64,000 nt of DNA from Kribbella pratensis (GCF_004365355.1 NZ_SODP01000002.1:1235838-1299837); one strand, 5' to 3'; shown: positions 52,297 to 60,038, numbered from the stretch's first letter. A program made the numbers and translations. The notes: generated by a model not told the origin, from the letters alone.

Positions 52297-54087
52297 ATGG
52301 CGAAGTACTCGGTAACGCAGTCAGCGGTCACGCAGTTGCTGGCTGCCGTCAAGAGCGACCACATCGCCATCCCCGAGCTCCAGCGCCCGTTCGTCTGGGA
52401 CAGCATCAAAGTCCGCGACCTCATGGACTCGCTCTACAAGGGCTACCCCGTGGGCTATCTCATCACGTGGCAGTCGGTCGGCGCCAAGCTCAAGGGTGGC
52501 CAGGTCGCAGCCCACCAGCAGATCCTCATCGACGGGCAACAACGGATCACTGCCCTCCGCGCCGCCGTCGCCGGGCTCAAGGTGATCAATAAGAAGTACA
52601 AGGCCGTTCGGATCACGATCGCGTTCAACCCGATCACCGAGGAGTTCGCGACCCTAACCCCGGTCATCGGCAAGAACCCGCAGTGGATCTCCGATATCAG
52701 CGAGTACTTTAACGCCGACTCGCCGTTGTCCTTCGCGCGCGAGTACCTCGAGCGCAACCCCGACGTCGACGCCAAGACGTTCGAGACGAACCTGGCCCGG
52801 CTCGAAGGCATCAAGAACGCCCAGATCGGCATCATCGGGCTCGCCGACGACCTCGACGTCGAAACCGTCTCCGAGATCTTTATCCGGATCAACTCCAAGG
52901 GCGTCCCCCTCAGCAGTGCCGACTTCGCCATGAGCAAGATCGCGACCTACGGCGATCGCGGCCGAAACCTGCGCAAGCTCATCGACTACTTCTGCCACCT
53001 CGCTGTCGCACCCCACGCCTACGCCGATATCAACGAGAACGACCACGAATTCGCGGGCACTCCATACCTCAAGGCCATCAGTTGGCTGAAGGACGAGGCC
53101 GAGGACCTCTACGACCCCGAGTACAGCGACATCATTCGAGTCACCGGCCTCGTCGGCTTCAGCCGCGGCAAGGCGTCAAGCATCGTGAGCGAGCTGTCAG
53201 GGCGCGATCCGGAGACCCGGAGGGTCGACGAGGAGCGGATCCCTGTCGCGTACGACAAGCTCGAACGCGCGTTGCTGCAGATCGTGAACAACTACCACTT
53301 CGACAACTTCTTGATGCTCATCAAGTCCGCAGGCTTCATCACGCCGGGCATGGTGAACTCGAAGAACGCCCTCAACTTCGCCTACGCCCTCTACCTGCGC
53401 CTGCGCGAGGACAAGGGCATGAGTGAAGGCGAGCGGAAGCGGATCGTGAAGCGCTGGTTCGTGATGTCGATGCTCACCGGCCGCCACTCCGGCAGCTTCG
53501 AGTCGACCTGGGAGCAAGACATTCGCCGGATCGGCGAACAGGGACCCGCGAACTACCTCAAGCAGGTTGAGGAGTCCGAACTGTCGGATGCCTTTTGGGC
53601 AGTCGCTCTCCCTGCTGCTCTCGAGACGACGAGCACGGTCAGTCCGTTCTTCCAGACGTTCCTGGCCGCACAGGTGGCGAACAATTCTCGCGGATTTCTG
53701 TCAAAGGGCATCACCGTCGCGGCCATGCAACAACAGTCGGGCGACATTCACCACATCGTGCCCAAGGACTACCTGCAGAAGAACGGCTACCCGGACCGCG
53801 GCGACTACAACCAGGTTGCGAACTTCGCGCTCACGGAGACGGCGATCAACATCAGCATCAGCAACAAGCCGCCGATGCAGTACATGGCCGAGATCGCCAC
53901 CCAGACCGAGTCCGCGCAGCTAGTCCTCGGAGAGATCACAGATCCTGATGACTTGGCTGCGAACCTCGCCGAGAACGCCGTCCCAGCCAAGCTGGCCGAG
54001 GTCAAAGCCGGGAGTTACAAAGAGTTCTTGGTCGAGCGTCGGAAGCTGATGGCGGCGACCATCCACAACTACTACCAGGCCCTGTGA
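52297..54087 (+). CDS. DUF262 (GmrS-like) protein with HNH-type C-terminal domain
   Basis: 596 residues. The ParB-like DUF262 domain shows IPELQRPFVWD (25-35) and the nucleotide-hydrolysis motif IDGQQRITAL (D79-GQQR). The C-terminal DUF1524-type HNH motif is DIHHIVPKDYLQK, with NQVANFALTE after it. This is the arrangement of single-chain GmrSD/SspE/BrxU-type modification-dependent restriction proteins, which use NTP to cleave modified phage DNA. GAAGAGGAG precedes the ATG. It is a lone gene in the island, with a small protein upstream. Confidence 0.9.
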   Translation: MAKYSVTQSAVTQLLAAVKSDHIAIPELQRPFVWDSIKVRDLMDSLYKGYPVGYLITWQSVGAKLKGGQVAAHQQILIDGQQRITALRAAVAGLKVINKKYKAVRITIAFNPITEEFATLTPVIGKNPQWISDISEYFNADSPLSFAREYLERNPDVDAKTFETNLARLEGIKNAQIGIIGLADDLDVETVSEIFIRINSKGVPLSSADFAMSKIATYGDRGRNLRKLIDYFCHLAVAPHAYADINENDHEFAGTPYLKAISWLKDEAEDLYDPEYSDIIRVTGLVGFSRGKASSIVSELSGRDPETRRVDEERIPVAYDKLERALLQIVNNYHFDNFLMLIKSAGFITPGMVNSKNALNFAYALYLRLREDKGMSEGERKRIVKRWFVMSMLTGRHSGSFESTWEQDIRRIGEQGPANYLKQVEESELSDAFWAVALPAALETTSTVSPFFQTFLAAQVANNSRGFLSKGITVAAMQQQSGDIHHIVPKDYLQKNGYPDRGDYNQVANFALTETAINISISNKPPMQYMAEIATQTESAQLVLGEITDPDDLAANLAENAVPAKLAEVKAGSYKEFLVERRKLMAATIHNYYQAL

Positions 54088-54295
54088 CGACGGCGGGCGA
54101 CCCTCTGTTCTCGCGGTGGGGCGGCTGGTCCGGCTCGGCGTTGACGGTGGCTTCTACGCGCATTTGATCGACGAGACCTCGGGGATGCTGCGAGGAAGCA
54201 CGGGGCACCACGGGCATCGAGGAAACTGGGTCCTCACCTGGAGGTTTGGCGGATCGTCCTCTCGGAATCGGACCGACGACGTTCTCCTCTCACCA

Positions 54296-54452
54296 CGGGA
54301 TCGGATGTTGCCCCACGTTCCGATCGGAAGGTGCGGTCTGCTCATCTCTGCCCTCCACCGCGCAGCTGCACGTGGTAGCTCAACGGCTGGGCGGGCTGGA
54401 GATCGGAGGAACGAGAGCAGTGCGACAGGATGCGAAACGTCGCTCAACAACG
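54296..54452. repeat. 157-bp direct repeat copy B (integrase 5' end)
   Basis: Near-identical to 50745-50902. On the minus strand it encodes MSRPHLPIGTWGNIRSRGER from 54345 and then loses the integrase reading frame. It marks a second, deleted integrase gene copy next to the IS481 at 54586. Confidence 0.75.
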
Positions 54453-54585
54453 CGCAGCCAGCCGCCTGCGACCACTCTGAGTATTGGGAGAGTTAACGCA
54501 GACCCGACGGTCCCGGCCGAGGCGCCGATCTGCGCCTGACCTGGGGAAAGCGGTAGGCCTGTTTGGCTTCGGGTGATCGTTGACG

Positions 54586-55856
54586 TGGTGGCTTCGGTTG
54601 TTGGTTGACACTTCTGGTTTGAGGTTAGTCCTGGTTTCGGGGGATGGACGCGTGCTTCTTTCGCACGTCGCCGTGGGTGGTGCGGGGGACGGTTTTGAGG
54701 AGTTGGCGGCCGTCCCAGATGTGGAGGAGCTGGGTGGTGACGTGGACGTCGACGTTGTGGCCAGCGGCTGCTTTGCCGAGGCAGATCTGTTGCCAGGACA
54801 CGGAGATGACGCCGTTGGATCCGGCGCGGCGGGCGATCCAGTCGTCACCGGTGCGGTCCTCGAGCACGCCGGTGAGTGTCGTGGGCATGCGGAGGGGTTC
54901 GATGCGGCGCTGGAAGCGTTCGGCGGGCGGGATCATGCCGATGCCTTGGTGGGGTCGGTGGGTGTTGTAGCCGCACACCCAGGCGTCGAGTTCGGCCTGC
55001 GCGGTGGCGAGGTCAGGGAAGATCCGGTCGGTGCGGAACTCCGCGCGCAGGGTGCGGTGGAACCGTTCCACCTTGCCGGTCGTGGTGGGTGAGCGAGGCT
55101 CGGTAAGCCGGTGGATGATGCCGTTCTCGCGGCACACTCGGTCGAACAGCACCTCCACGGGCGGGTGGTTGAACCGCCCGGTGAACACCTTCCCGTTATC
55201 GGTCAGGATCTCCTCCGGCACGCCGTAGGTGCGCATCGCTGCCGCGAGCCCGTCACAGACCCTGGGCGCAGTCTCACGGACCATCAGATACGCGCAGACG
55301 CAGAACCGGGAGTGGTCGTCGACCCCGGTCAGCGCCTTCGCGCGACGCCCGTCGGCCAGCTCGAACCCGCCGACCACGTCCATCTGCCACAGTTCCATCG
55401 GCTCAGCCCGTTCCCACCGGCGCCAATGCTCGCCGCGGCGCCGCCGCGCTCGCGGGTCGAGCAGCCCGGCCCGCACCAGCGCCCGGTAGATCCCCGACCG
55501 CGACGGCACCAACTCCTCGGCGAGCGTCTGATCGTGCTGCAAGTCGTACAGGATCCGGCGCGGGCCCCAGCCTGGATGCACCCGGCGCAGCTCCAAGATT
55601 CTGGCCTCGACGACCCCGCCGAGCTGATGCGCGCACGACGCCGGCCGGCGCGACCGCGGCGCCAACCCGGCCAGGCCCTCGTCTTCGTAACGCCGCAGCC
55701 AGGCATGCACCGACTGACGCGACACGCCCCACTGCTCGGCCACCTCGCTCACCGACCGTCCATCGGACAGCACCGCGAGTACCGCCTGGTACTTCTGCTC
55801 CTGCACGCTCAACTCCTGCAACATGAGTCGAGTGTCAAGAAACAACCGAAGCCACC
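54586..55856 (-). mobile_element. IS481-type insertion sequence, third element
   Basis: About 1.27 kb. GTGGCTTCGGTTGTT followed by TTGACACT at the left (from ~54587) is inverted at the right end (AGTGTCAAGAAACAACCGAAGCCAC, 55831-55855 region). The exact boundaries are uncertain by a few bases. It has inserted beside the truncated integrase repeat. Confidence 0.75.
54625..55824 (-). CDS. IS481-family transposase
   Basis: About 399 residues. HTH in YQAVLAVLSDGRSVSEVAEQWGVSRQSVHAWLRRYEDEGLAGL; DDE core with D in LWQMDVVGGF, D in ILTDNGKVFTGRF and E in TTTGKVERFHRTL; C-terminal beta-domain present. ATG 55824 gives the conserved start MLQELSVQEQ. The gene is intact. It differs from the two copies at 31.8-34.5 kb, so it belongs to another IS. 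Confidence 0.92.
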   Translation of the reverse strand: MLQELSVQEQKYQAVLAVLSDGRSVSEVAEQWGVSRQSVHAWLRRYEDEGLAGLAPRSRRPASCAHQLGGVVEARILELRRVHPGWGPRRILYDLQHDQTLAEELVPSRSGIYRALVRAGLLDPRARRRRGEHWRRWERAEPMELWQMDVVGGFELADGRRAKALTGVDDHSRFCVCAYLMVRETAPRVCDGLAAAMRTYGVPEEILTDNGKVFTGRFNHPPVEVLFDRVCRENGIIHRLTEPRSPTTTGKVERFHRTLRAEFRTDRIFPDLATAQAELDAWVCGYNTHRPHQGIGMIPPAERFQRRIEPLRMPTTLTGVLEDRTGDDWIARRAGSNGVISVSWQQICLGKAAAGHNVDVHVTTQLLHIWDGRQLLKTVPRTTHGDVRKKHASIPRNQD

Positions 55857-55934
55857 GTCAACCATCTACCGGAGCCACGTAAGCAAGAGCCCGAGCCAAC
55901 CTGTCAAGGATGACCCGGACTCATACAAAGAAAC

Positions 55935-55972
55935 TGGTAGGCCCCGTGGGACTCGAACCCACAACCCGCGGA
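55935..55972 (-). repeat. Right attachment repeat: 3' half of a tRNA (att)
   Basis: The same 38-bp block as at 34518-34555 with one mismatch (T to C). On the minus strand it reads AATCCGC (anticodon arm 3' side), GGGTT, GTGGG-TTCGAGT-CCCAC, GGGGCCT, A, CCA. AATCCGC suggests tRNA-Lys(CUU), but the anticodon itself is not preserved. A 22-bp segment just outside it (from 55905, GTCAAGGATGACCCGGACT...) is also repeated before the 31813 copy, with two mismatches. Confidence 0.75.
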
Positions 55973-56173
55973 TTGGGTATCCACGTTGTGCAGTGGTCCG
56001 CATCGCTGATCGAGTATTGCGTCTGACCTGGGAAGTCTTACTCAGAGCACCTGCCGTCGGTTCTCATCGCTTGGCGCTAGTTCGCGTCCAAAATGGTGGG
56101 CAATTTGGTGGGCGGCAACCTGCGTTCGCACGATGCGGCGGCTTGCCGACTTCCCTCCCCGACAGCCCTTCAG

Positions 56174-56189
56174 TGACACGTAGGTGTCA
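56174..56189. promoter_or_regulatory. Inverted repeat TGACAC-N4-GTGTCA
   Basis: TGACACGTAGGTGTCA, perfect arms, lies 35 bp before the 93-aa gene. Related dyads with TACGTGTCA occur at 57398-57417 and 62444-62463 in the same element. Confidence 0.5.
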
Positions 56190-56197
56190 ACTTGTGA

Positions 56198-56213
56198 TCG
56201 AACAGCCGTTCTA
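56198..56213. promoter_or_regulatory. LexA-box-like site
   Basis: TCGAACAGCCGTTCTA differs from the actinobacterial SOS box TCGAAC-N4-GTTCGA by one base. It is 11 bp upstream of the ATG at 56225, so the cargo end of this element may be induced by DNA damage. Confidence 0.45.
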
Positions 56214-56224
56214 TAGTTCTCCGC

Positions 56225-56506
56225 ATGGGGAGCAATCGTCGATACCCTCGGGAGTCGCCTCCGAACCTCGTGATGCGGCACTGCTGGGTGCTGCGTACGG
56301 CTCGGGAGCGCGGGCCGTGGCCCGGCCTGATTCTGGAGTGGCGACAGACCAACTCTGGCGGCTGGGCGGCCTGCGTGGTCTATGTTCCAGATCATCGGGA
56401 GGGGCGTTCCGTCGAGGATTGGTTTGCCGACTACCACCTGCGGCCGATCGATGTATGGCCAAGCGATGCCACGCAACAGGCCGCGCGCAGGGGCAGCGAG
56501 CGCTAG
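56225..56506 (+). CDS. Small hypothetical protein typical of actinomycete mobile elements (93 aa)
   Basis: 93 residues: NLVMRHCWVLRTARERGPWPGLILEWRQTNSGGWAACVVYV, then PDHREGRSVEDWFADYHLRPI. Proteins with HCWV...PGL-LEWR...GW are common in AICE-like elements of actinomycetes; role unknown. It follows a LexA-like box and lies 32 bp before the DUF6602 gene, so both may be one transcript. Confidence 0.7.
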   Translation: MGSNRRYPRESPPNLVMRHCWVLRTARERGPWPGLILEWRQTNSGGWAACVVYVPDHREGRSVEDWFADYHLRPIDVWPSDATQQAARRGSER

Positions 56507-56538
56507 TCGCTGCTCTGGTGAATGGGGATGATGGCGGC

Positions 56539-57402
56539 ATGTCATCAACGGACGCTTCGGGTCAGGGCAAGCTTCCCGAGATCCTCCGCGCATCGGCGAA
56601 GAAGCTGCAGGGTGCATTCGAGGAGACCGCCCACATCAGGCATCGTGGCGCTCGCGGAGCGTCACGTGAGGATCCAATTCGCATCTTTCTAAGCGAACGG
56701 ATGCCACGGACTGTTTCCGTACTGGGCAGCAGCGAAGTCGTATCTGTTGACGGACGTACGTCAGGACAGTGTGACATTCTGATCTCTGATCCGGTAACGC
56801 CGCCGTTTCTTGTGAGCGACAGTCACCAAGTTGTGCCAGTGGAATGCGTTTTTGGGGTGATCGAAGTCAAATCGAGGCTCACGAAAAAGGAAGTCCTCAA
56901 TGCATGCGATCAGATTGCGCGCGTGAAGGATCTCCCCAAGACGGCCTATTATGCAGATACCGGCTTACGCGGGCCTGCTCATGCGGACGCTGGCGCCGGT
57001 AAGCAGACCGCCGGATACGTCTTCGCGTATACGTCGACGATTTCCATGGGTACGTTGGCCCGCCATGTTGTTGAATGGTGCGAGAGGCATGATCCCAATC
57101 TGTGGCCCGATGGAATTTACGTACTCGATAAGGGATCGCTGCTTTGGAGCCGTCGAGATTTGCCCTTCAATCTCATTGGCTCTCCCGTGCCGGGCACGGA
57201 GTTGGTGTTCCTGAAGCCCAATTCGCCTGGCGATGTGATACTCACCGCAGTGTTTCAACTTTATATCCGCTTTGTAAATTCCTGGATGCCTCCGATCGAT
57301 ATTGCGCCGTATATGAGCACCTCATTGCTTGGCGTTCGTCATTTCAACCGCTCGCCCGCGCCGGAGTGGCCCAACGAATCGGATGCCTCCGGGACGTCTT
57401 GA
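56539..57402 (+). CDS. DUF6602-type protein, predicted PD-(D/E)xK nuclease
   Basis: 287 residues. The nuclease-like core is SGQCDILISD ... ECVFGVIEVKSRLTKKEV, giving D-x~20-E-x-K as in restriction endonuclease folds. The surrounding FLSERMPRTVSVLGSSEVVSVDGRTSGQCD and the later PGDVILTAVFQLYIRFVN fit DUF6602. The family occurs in phage-defence neighbourhoods. ATG 56539 is chosen; the frame is open much further upstream but that part is antisense to the transposase. Confidence 0.78.
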   Translation: MSSTDASGQGKLPEILRASAKKLQGAFEETAHIRHRGARGASREDPIRIFLSERMPRTVSVLGSSEVVSVDGRTSGQCDILISDPVTPPFLVSDSHQVVPVECVFGVIEVKSRLTKKEVLNACDQIARVKDLPKTAYYADTGLRGPAHADAGAGKQTAGYVFAYTSTISMGTLARHVVEWCERHDPNLWPDGIYVLDKGSLLWSRRDLPFNLIGSPVPGTELVFLKPNSPGDVILTAVFQLYIRFVNSWMPPIDIAPYMSTSLLGVRHFNRSPAPEWPNESDASGTS

Positions 57403-57417
57403 CAGTTACGTGTCAAG
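57398..57417. terminator. Inverted repeat CTTGACA-N6-TGTCAAG at the DUF6602 stop
   Basis: 7-bp perfect arms; the TGA stop lies inside the left arm. It may be a terminator, but its right half TTACGTGTCAA is identical to part of the dyad at 62444-62463, so it may also be a protein site. Confidence 0.5.
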
Positions 57418-57975
57418 CGCACGGGCAGACCTCCCGCATCGCCCCGATAGCTGCCGCCCTTAGGTGCGGTGCGGTGCGGGTCAAGGGTCGAGCTTGCGAG
57501 TGGAGCGGAGCGACTTGCCCTTGACGCGTGCCGTGCCGCACCGATCCCTTCCATGATTGCTGTCGGGGCGATGCGGGACCCACCGGCGAACTCGCGCGTG
57601 GGCCAGCAGGCGAAGGTGAGTGGCCGGCCTTTCGGCGAGTGATGCGCCGGCAGGGGTGTCGGATCGTTGATGGCGAGGTCTGCTGTCTTCGACCGGCACC
57701 CTTTGGCACGTGCGCGCCAAGCCAAGGGACGCGCCGGGAGCGCAGCGAAGCGGAGCGAAGCGGAGCGGGAGGCAGGCGTCCCGTCCTGCGGTGGCGGCGC
57801 GCTTTCGGGCCCTGGAAGGGCCCGTCTTGAAGACGTAGAGAAACTTGTCAGGTAGCAGCAGCTTGGCAGCCGATTGAGAACGGGTTTCGCTCGCGACGGA
57901 AAAGCAGACTTGGGATAGCATCAACGACCTGAGCCATCGGGGGGAACTGATGGTGGGGTCGAAAGGGTGCTACTC
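57418..57975. other. 558-bp non-coding region with tandem repeats before the TIR operon
   Basis: No gene that I can support. It has three tandem GGTGC units near 57461-57478, tandem GAAGCGGAGC units near 57741-57766, and a hairpin at 57806-57824. In AICEs such repeat-rich gaps can be transfer (clt) loci; this is speculation. The promoter of the TIR operon must lie in its right part. Confidence 0.4.
57806..57824. terminator. GC-rich hairpin CGGGCCCT-GGA-AGGGCCCG
   Basis: 8-bp perfect stem with a 3-nt loop followed by TCTTGAAGAC. It lies about 150 bp before the TIR operon, where it would insulate it from upstream transcription. Confidence 0.5.
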
Positions 57976-58569
57976 GTGACGTATTACACGGTGACAGAGG
58001 TTCGAGCTGAAGGCCGTAGAGCTGGGTCCGTGGTGTTCGGCGGGGCGCGAGAAGCGCTCCGCAAGTCGGCGAAGCTGGATAGCTATGACATCTTCCTCAG
58101 CCACAGCTTCCGGGACGCCGAAATAATCCTGGGTGTCAAGAAGATCCTCGAAAGATCCGGACGAACCGTTTACGTCGACTGGATAGAGGATGCGCAGCTG
58201 GATCGCAGTTCGGTGACTGCTGAGACTGCCGATCTACTCCGAAGGCGAATGAAGCAGTCGCTGTCCCTTGTCTACGCATACTCGGAATCGTCGACAACAT
58301 CCAAGTGGATGCCTTGGGAGCTTGGGTATTTCGATGGCTACCGCAGTGGTCAGTCGATCGGAATCATGCCGTTGGTCAGTGGCCCAGGCGTGAAGCCAGC
58401 CGGACAGGAGTACCTCGGTCTCTATCCGCGCGTCGAGGAGCTGAAAAGTGAGAGCGGTCGACTGCTTCCATATGTGGTCCGCGGACCAGGTGATGGCACA
58501 CAGTGGAAGTCCCTAGAAGATCTAGGCAGGGCAACCTCGTCCTTCAAGCGGCTCGCAAATGGACGATAG
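57976..58569 (+). CDS. TIR-domain protein, predicted NAD+-consuming enzyme
   Basis: 197 residues. The TIR fold begins at ~37 with YDIFLSHSFRDAEIILGVKKILE, the BB-loop region is VYVDWIEDAQLDRSSV and the catalytic motif is SKWMPWELGYFDGYR (W111-x3-E115), matching the SxWxxxE Glu of TIR NADases. There is a ~35-residue N-terminal extension and a ~60-residue tail. GTG 57976 is chosen because AAAGGG lies 8 bp before it; GTG 57967 is possible. Its stop overlaps the next gene by 11 bp. As first gene of the operon it may be the signal synthase or the NAD-degrading effector. Confidence 0.85.
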   Translation: MTYYTVTEVRAEGRRAGSVVFGGAREALRKSAKLDSYDIFLSHSFRDAEIILGVKKILERSGRTVYVDWIEDAQLDRSSVTAETADLLRRRMKQSLSLVYAYSESSTTSKWMPWELGYFDGYRSGQSIGIMPLVSGPGVKPAGQEYLGLYPRVEELKSESGRLLPYVVRGPGDGTQWKSLEDLGRATSSFKRLANGR

Positions 58570-59056
58570 TTCGGTGATTAGGCGTCTTGCTAGGGCGCTA
58601 CGCGAGTCAGAGAAAACTGGCCCTCCTCCTGAGGAGGACTTCAGCGAGGCCCGAGTCAAGCACCTTGAGTTCATCCAAGGCAGTATCATACGGATGTCGA
58701 AGAATTCGTTCCTCTTCAAAGGATGGGCAGTCTCAGTCGCGAGCGGTCTTGCAGCGTTTGCCGCGATCGGCGACAGACGTGCATTACTAGTGTTCGCGGT
58801 GACGTCGACGACGCTATTTTGGGCCATGGACGGCTACTATTTATGGCTTGAGCGCGGGTTCGTTGCCTTGCATAACAAGGTAGCCGAGGCGCCAGCGTCG
58901 CAACCCGTTGATTACGTAATGTCAGTAGATAAGACAAAAGCATTTCGTAAATGGCTTCGGACGATGCTGCGATGGCACTTGGTTCTGTTCTACGGCACAA
59001 TAGTAGCGATCGATGTGATTGCGGCCATCTACTTTCGGAAGGTAACCAATGGCTAG
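58559..59056 (+). CDS. Three-helix membrane protein of the TIR/ThsB operon
   Basis: 165 residues. A ~45-residue cytoplasmic helix-rich N-terminus (EARVKHLEFIQGSIIRMSKNS) is followed by helices at about 51-70, 74-97 (FAVTSTTLFWAMDGYYLWLERG) and 139-159 (HLVLFYGTIVAIDVIAAIYF). The motifs NSF-x-FKGW and FW-x-x-D-x-YYL-x-x-E recall small membrane proteins seen next to TIR genes in many bacteria (recollection, not searched). It could be a pore-forming effector like the membrane subunits of other signalling systems. Overlaps 11 bp upstream and 8 bp downstream. Confidence 0.78.
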   Translation: MDDSSVIRRLARALRESEKTGPPPEEDFSEARVKHLEFIQGSIIRMSKNSFLFKGWAVSVASGLAAFAAIGDRRALLVFAVTSTTLFWAMDGYYLWLERGFVALHNKVAEAPASQPVDYVMSVDKTKAFRKWLRTMLRWHLVLFYGTIVAIDVIAAIYFRKVTNG

Positions 59057-59489
59057 GCGTACATTCTTTAGCTTCAAGTACGACGATGTTTCCCGTGCAA
59101 TGGTGGTCAGGAACAGTTGGGTTACGCAGGATCGGTCGGCACGTGGTTTTGTCGACGCCGCCGAGTTTGAGAAGCTGAAGAGGATCGGCGACTCTGCGAT
59201 TAAGCGTTGGATTGATGAACAGATGGATGGAACCTCGGTTACGGTCGTATTAGTCGGCGCACATACGAATCAGAGCCGCTGGGTTAAATATGAAATTGAA
59301 CGCAGCGAGTACCTTGGGCACGGCCTGCTAGGGATCGATGTTTCAAAGATTAAAGACCTTAACGGTCTGACGACTGATTGTTGTGGCAGAATGCCTGCAG
59401 GCTACGACTTCTATCGATGGAACAGCGACAGTGGCTACGCTAATATGGCCGCGTGGATAGAGAAGGCAGCGGCGGCGGCAGGCAGGTGA
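59049..59489 (+). CDS. thsB-like: ThsB-like TIR protein (MTH538/DUF1863 family)
   Basis: 146 residues. It matches the Thoeris ThsB layout along its length: RTFFSFKYDDVSRAMVVRNSWVT near the start, then DAAEFEKLKRIGDSAIKRWID, TSVTVVLVGAHTNQSRWVKYEIERSEYLG and GLLGIDVSKIKDLNG. W78-x3-E82 corresponds to the catalytic Glu region of ThsB. ThsB senses phage and makes a cyclic ADP-ribose-type signal from NAD+. No ThsA (SIR2-SLOG) gene is adjacent. It overlaps the membrane protein gene by 8 bp and the HIT gene by 4 bp. Confidence 0.85.
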   Translation: MARRTFFSFKYDDVSRAMVVRNSWVTQDRSARGFVDAAEFEKLKRIGDSAIKRWIDEQMDGTSVTVVLVGAHTNQSRWVKYEIERSEYLGHGLLGIDVSKIKDLNGLTTDCCGRMPAGYDFYRWNSDSGYANMAAWIEKAAAAAGR

Positions 59490-59938
59490 CTGCCAGGTCG
59501 CCAGGCGTTGATGATTGCTCTTTCTGCCGCATCGCGCATGGTGACGAGCACCCGGCTCAGGTTGTCGCGGAGGGCGAAGATTGGATCGCATTCTTTCCAC
59601 TGCATCCGGCAACGATCGGCCACACGTTGGTAATACCGAGGGTTCATGTCAGCGATCTCTGGCAGGCGTCCCCAGAACTGGCTGGCAGCCTGACGGGACA
59701 GTGCGTGAGAGTTGGCCGCGCGATCGAATTGGCTTTATCACCGGATGGGATGAATCTCATTACCTCGAAAGGCGCCGCCGCAGAGCAGAGTATTTTCCAT
59801 TTGCACCTTCACTTAGTGCCGCGATGGTCAGGTGACGGATTCGGCACAATTTGGCCGGATTCGTCTGCCGACGACGGCGTGGACCTGTCGAAGGTCGCGG
59901 CGAGCATCAGGGACGCATGGCGAACCGGATCGTCGTGA
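59486..59938 (+). CDS. HIT-family nucleotide hydrolase/transferase
   Basis: 150 residues. The histidine triad is FHLHLHLVPRW (H-x-H-x-H-x-x), with the N-terminal CSFCRIAHGDEHPAQVVAEGEDWIAFFPLHPATIGHTLVIPRVHVSDL. C-x2-C at the N-terminus is common in HIT proteins with a zinc site. It hydrolyses or transfers nucleoside monophosphates, e.g. from dinucleotides or adenylated compounds. GTG 59486 overlaps the ThsB-like stop (GTGA), which ties it to the same operon. It could degrade a TIR-made nucleotide signal (inference), or be AICE housekeeping cargo. Confidence 0.9.
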   Translation: MTARSPGVDDCSFCRIAHGDEHPAQVVAEGEDWIAFFPLHPATIGHTLVIPRVHVSDLWQASPELAGSLTGQCVRVGRAIELALSPDGMNLITSKGAAAEQSIFHLHLHLVPRWSGDGFGTIWPDSSADDGVDLSKVAASIRDAWRTGSS

Positions 59939-60038
59939 TGCTCCGTGCGATTCGCTGCTGATAGAGAAGCGCGAGGCGCGCCACAGATCGAGACCCGAGA
60001 AGTCGTGAGTGAACTTGTCCCATGACAGGGTGTCGTCG

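Noticed and set aside
55111-57402. A 763-codon open frame on the + strand
   Set aside because: Its first ~475 codons are antisense to the intact IS481 transposase and cross the tRNA repeat; only the last 287 codons (from ATG 56539) have protein character (DUF6602).
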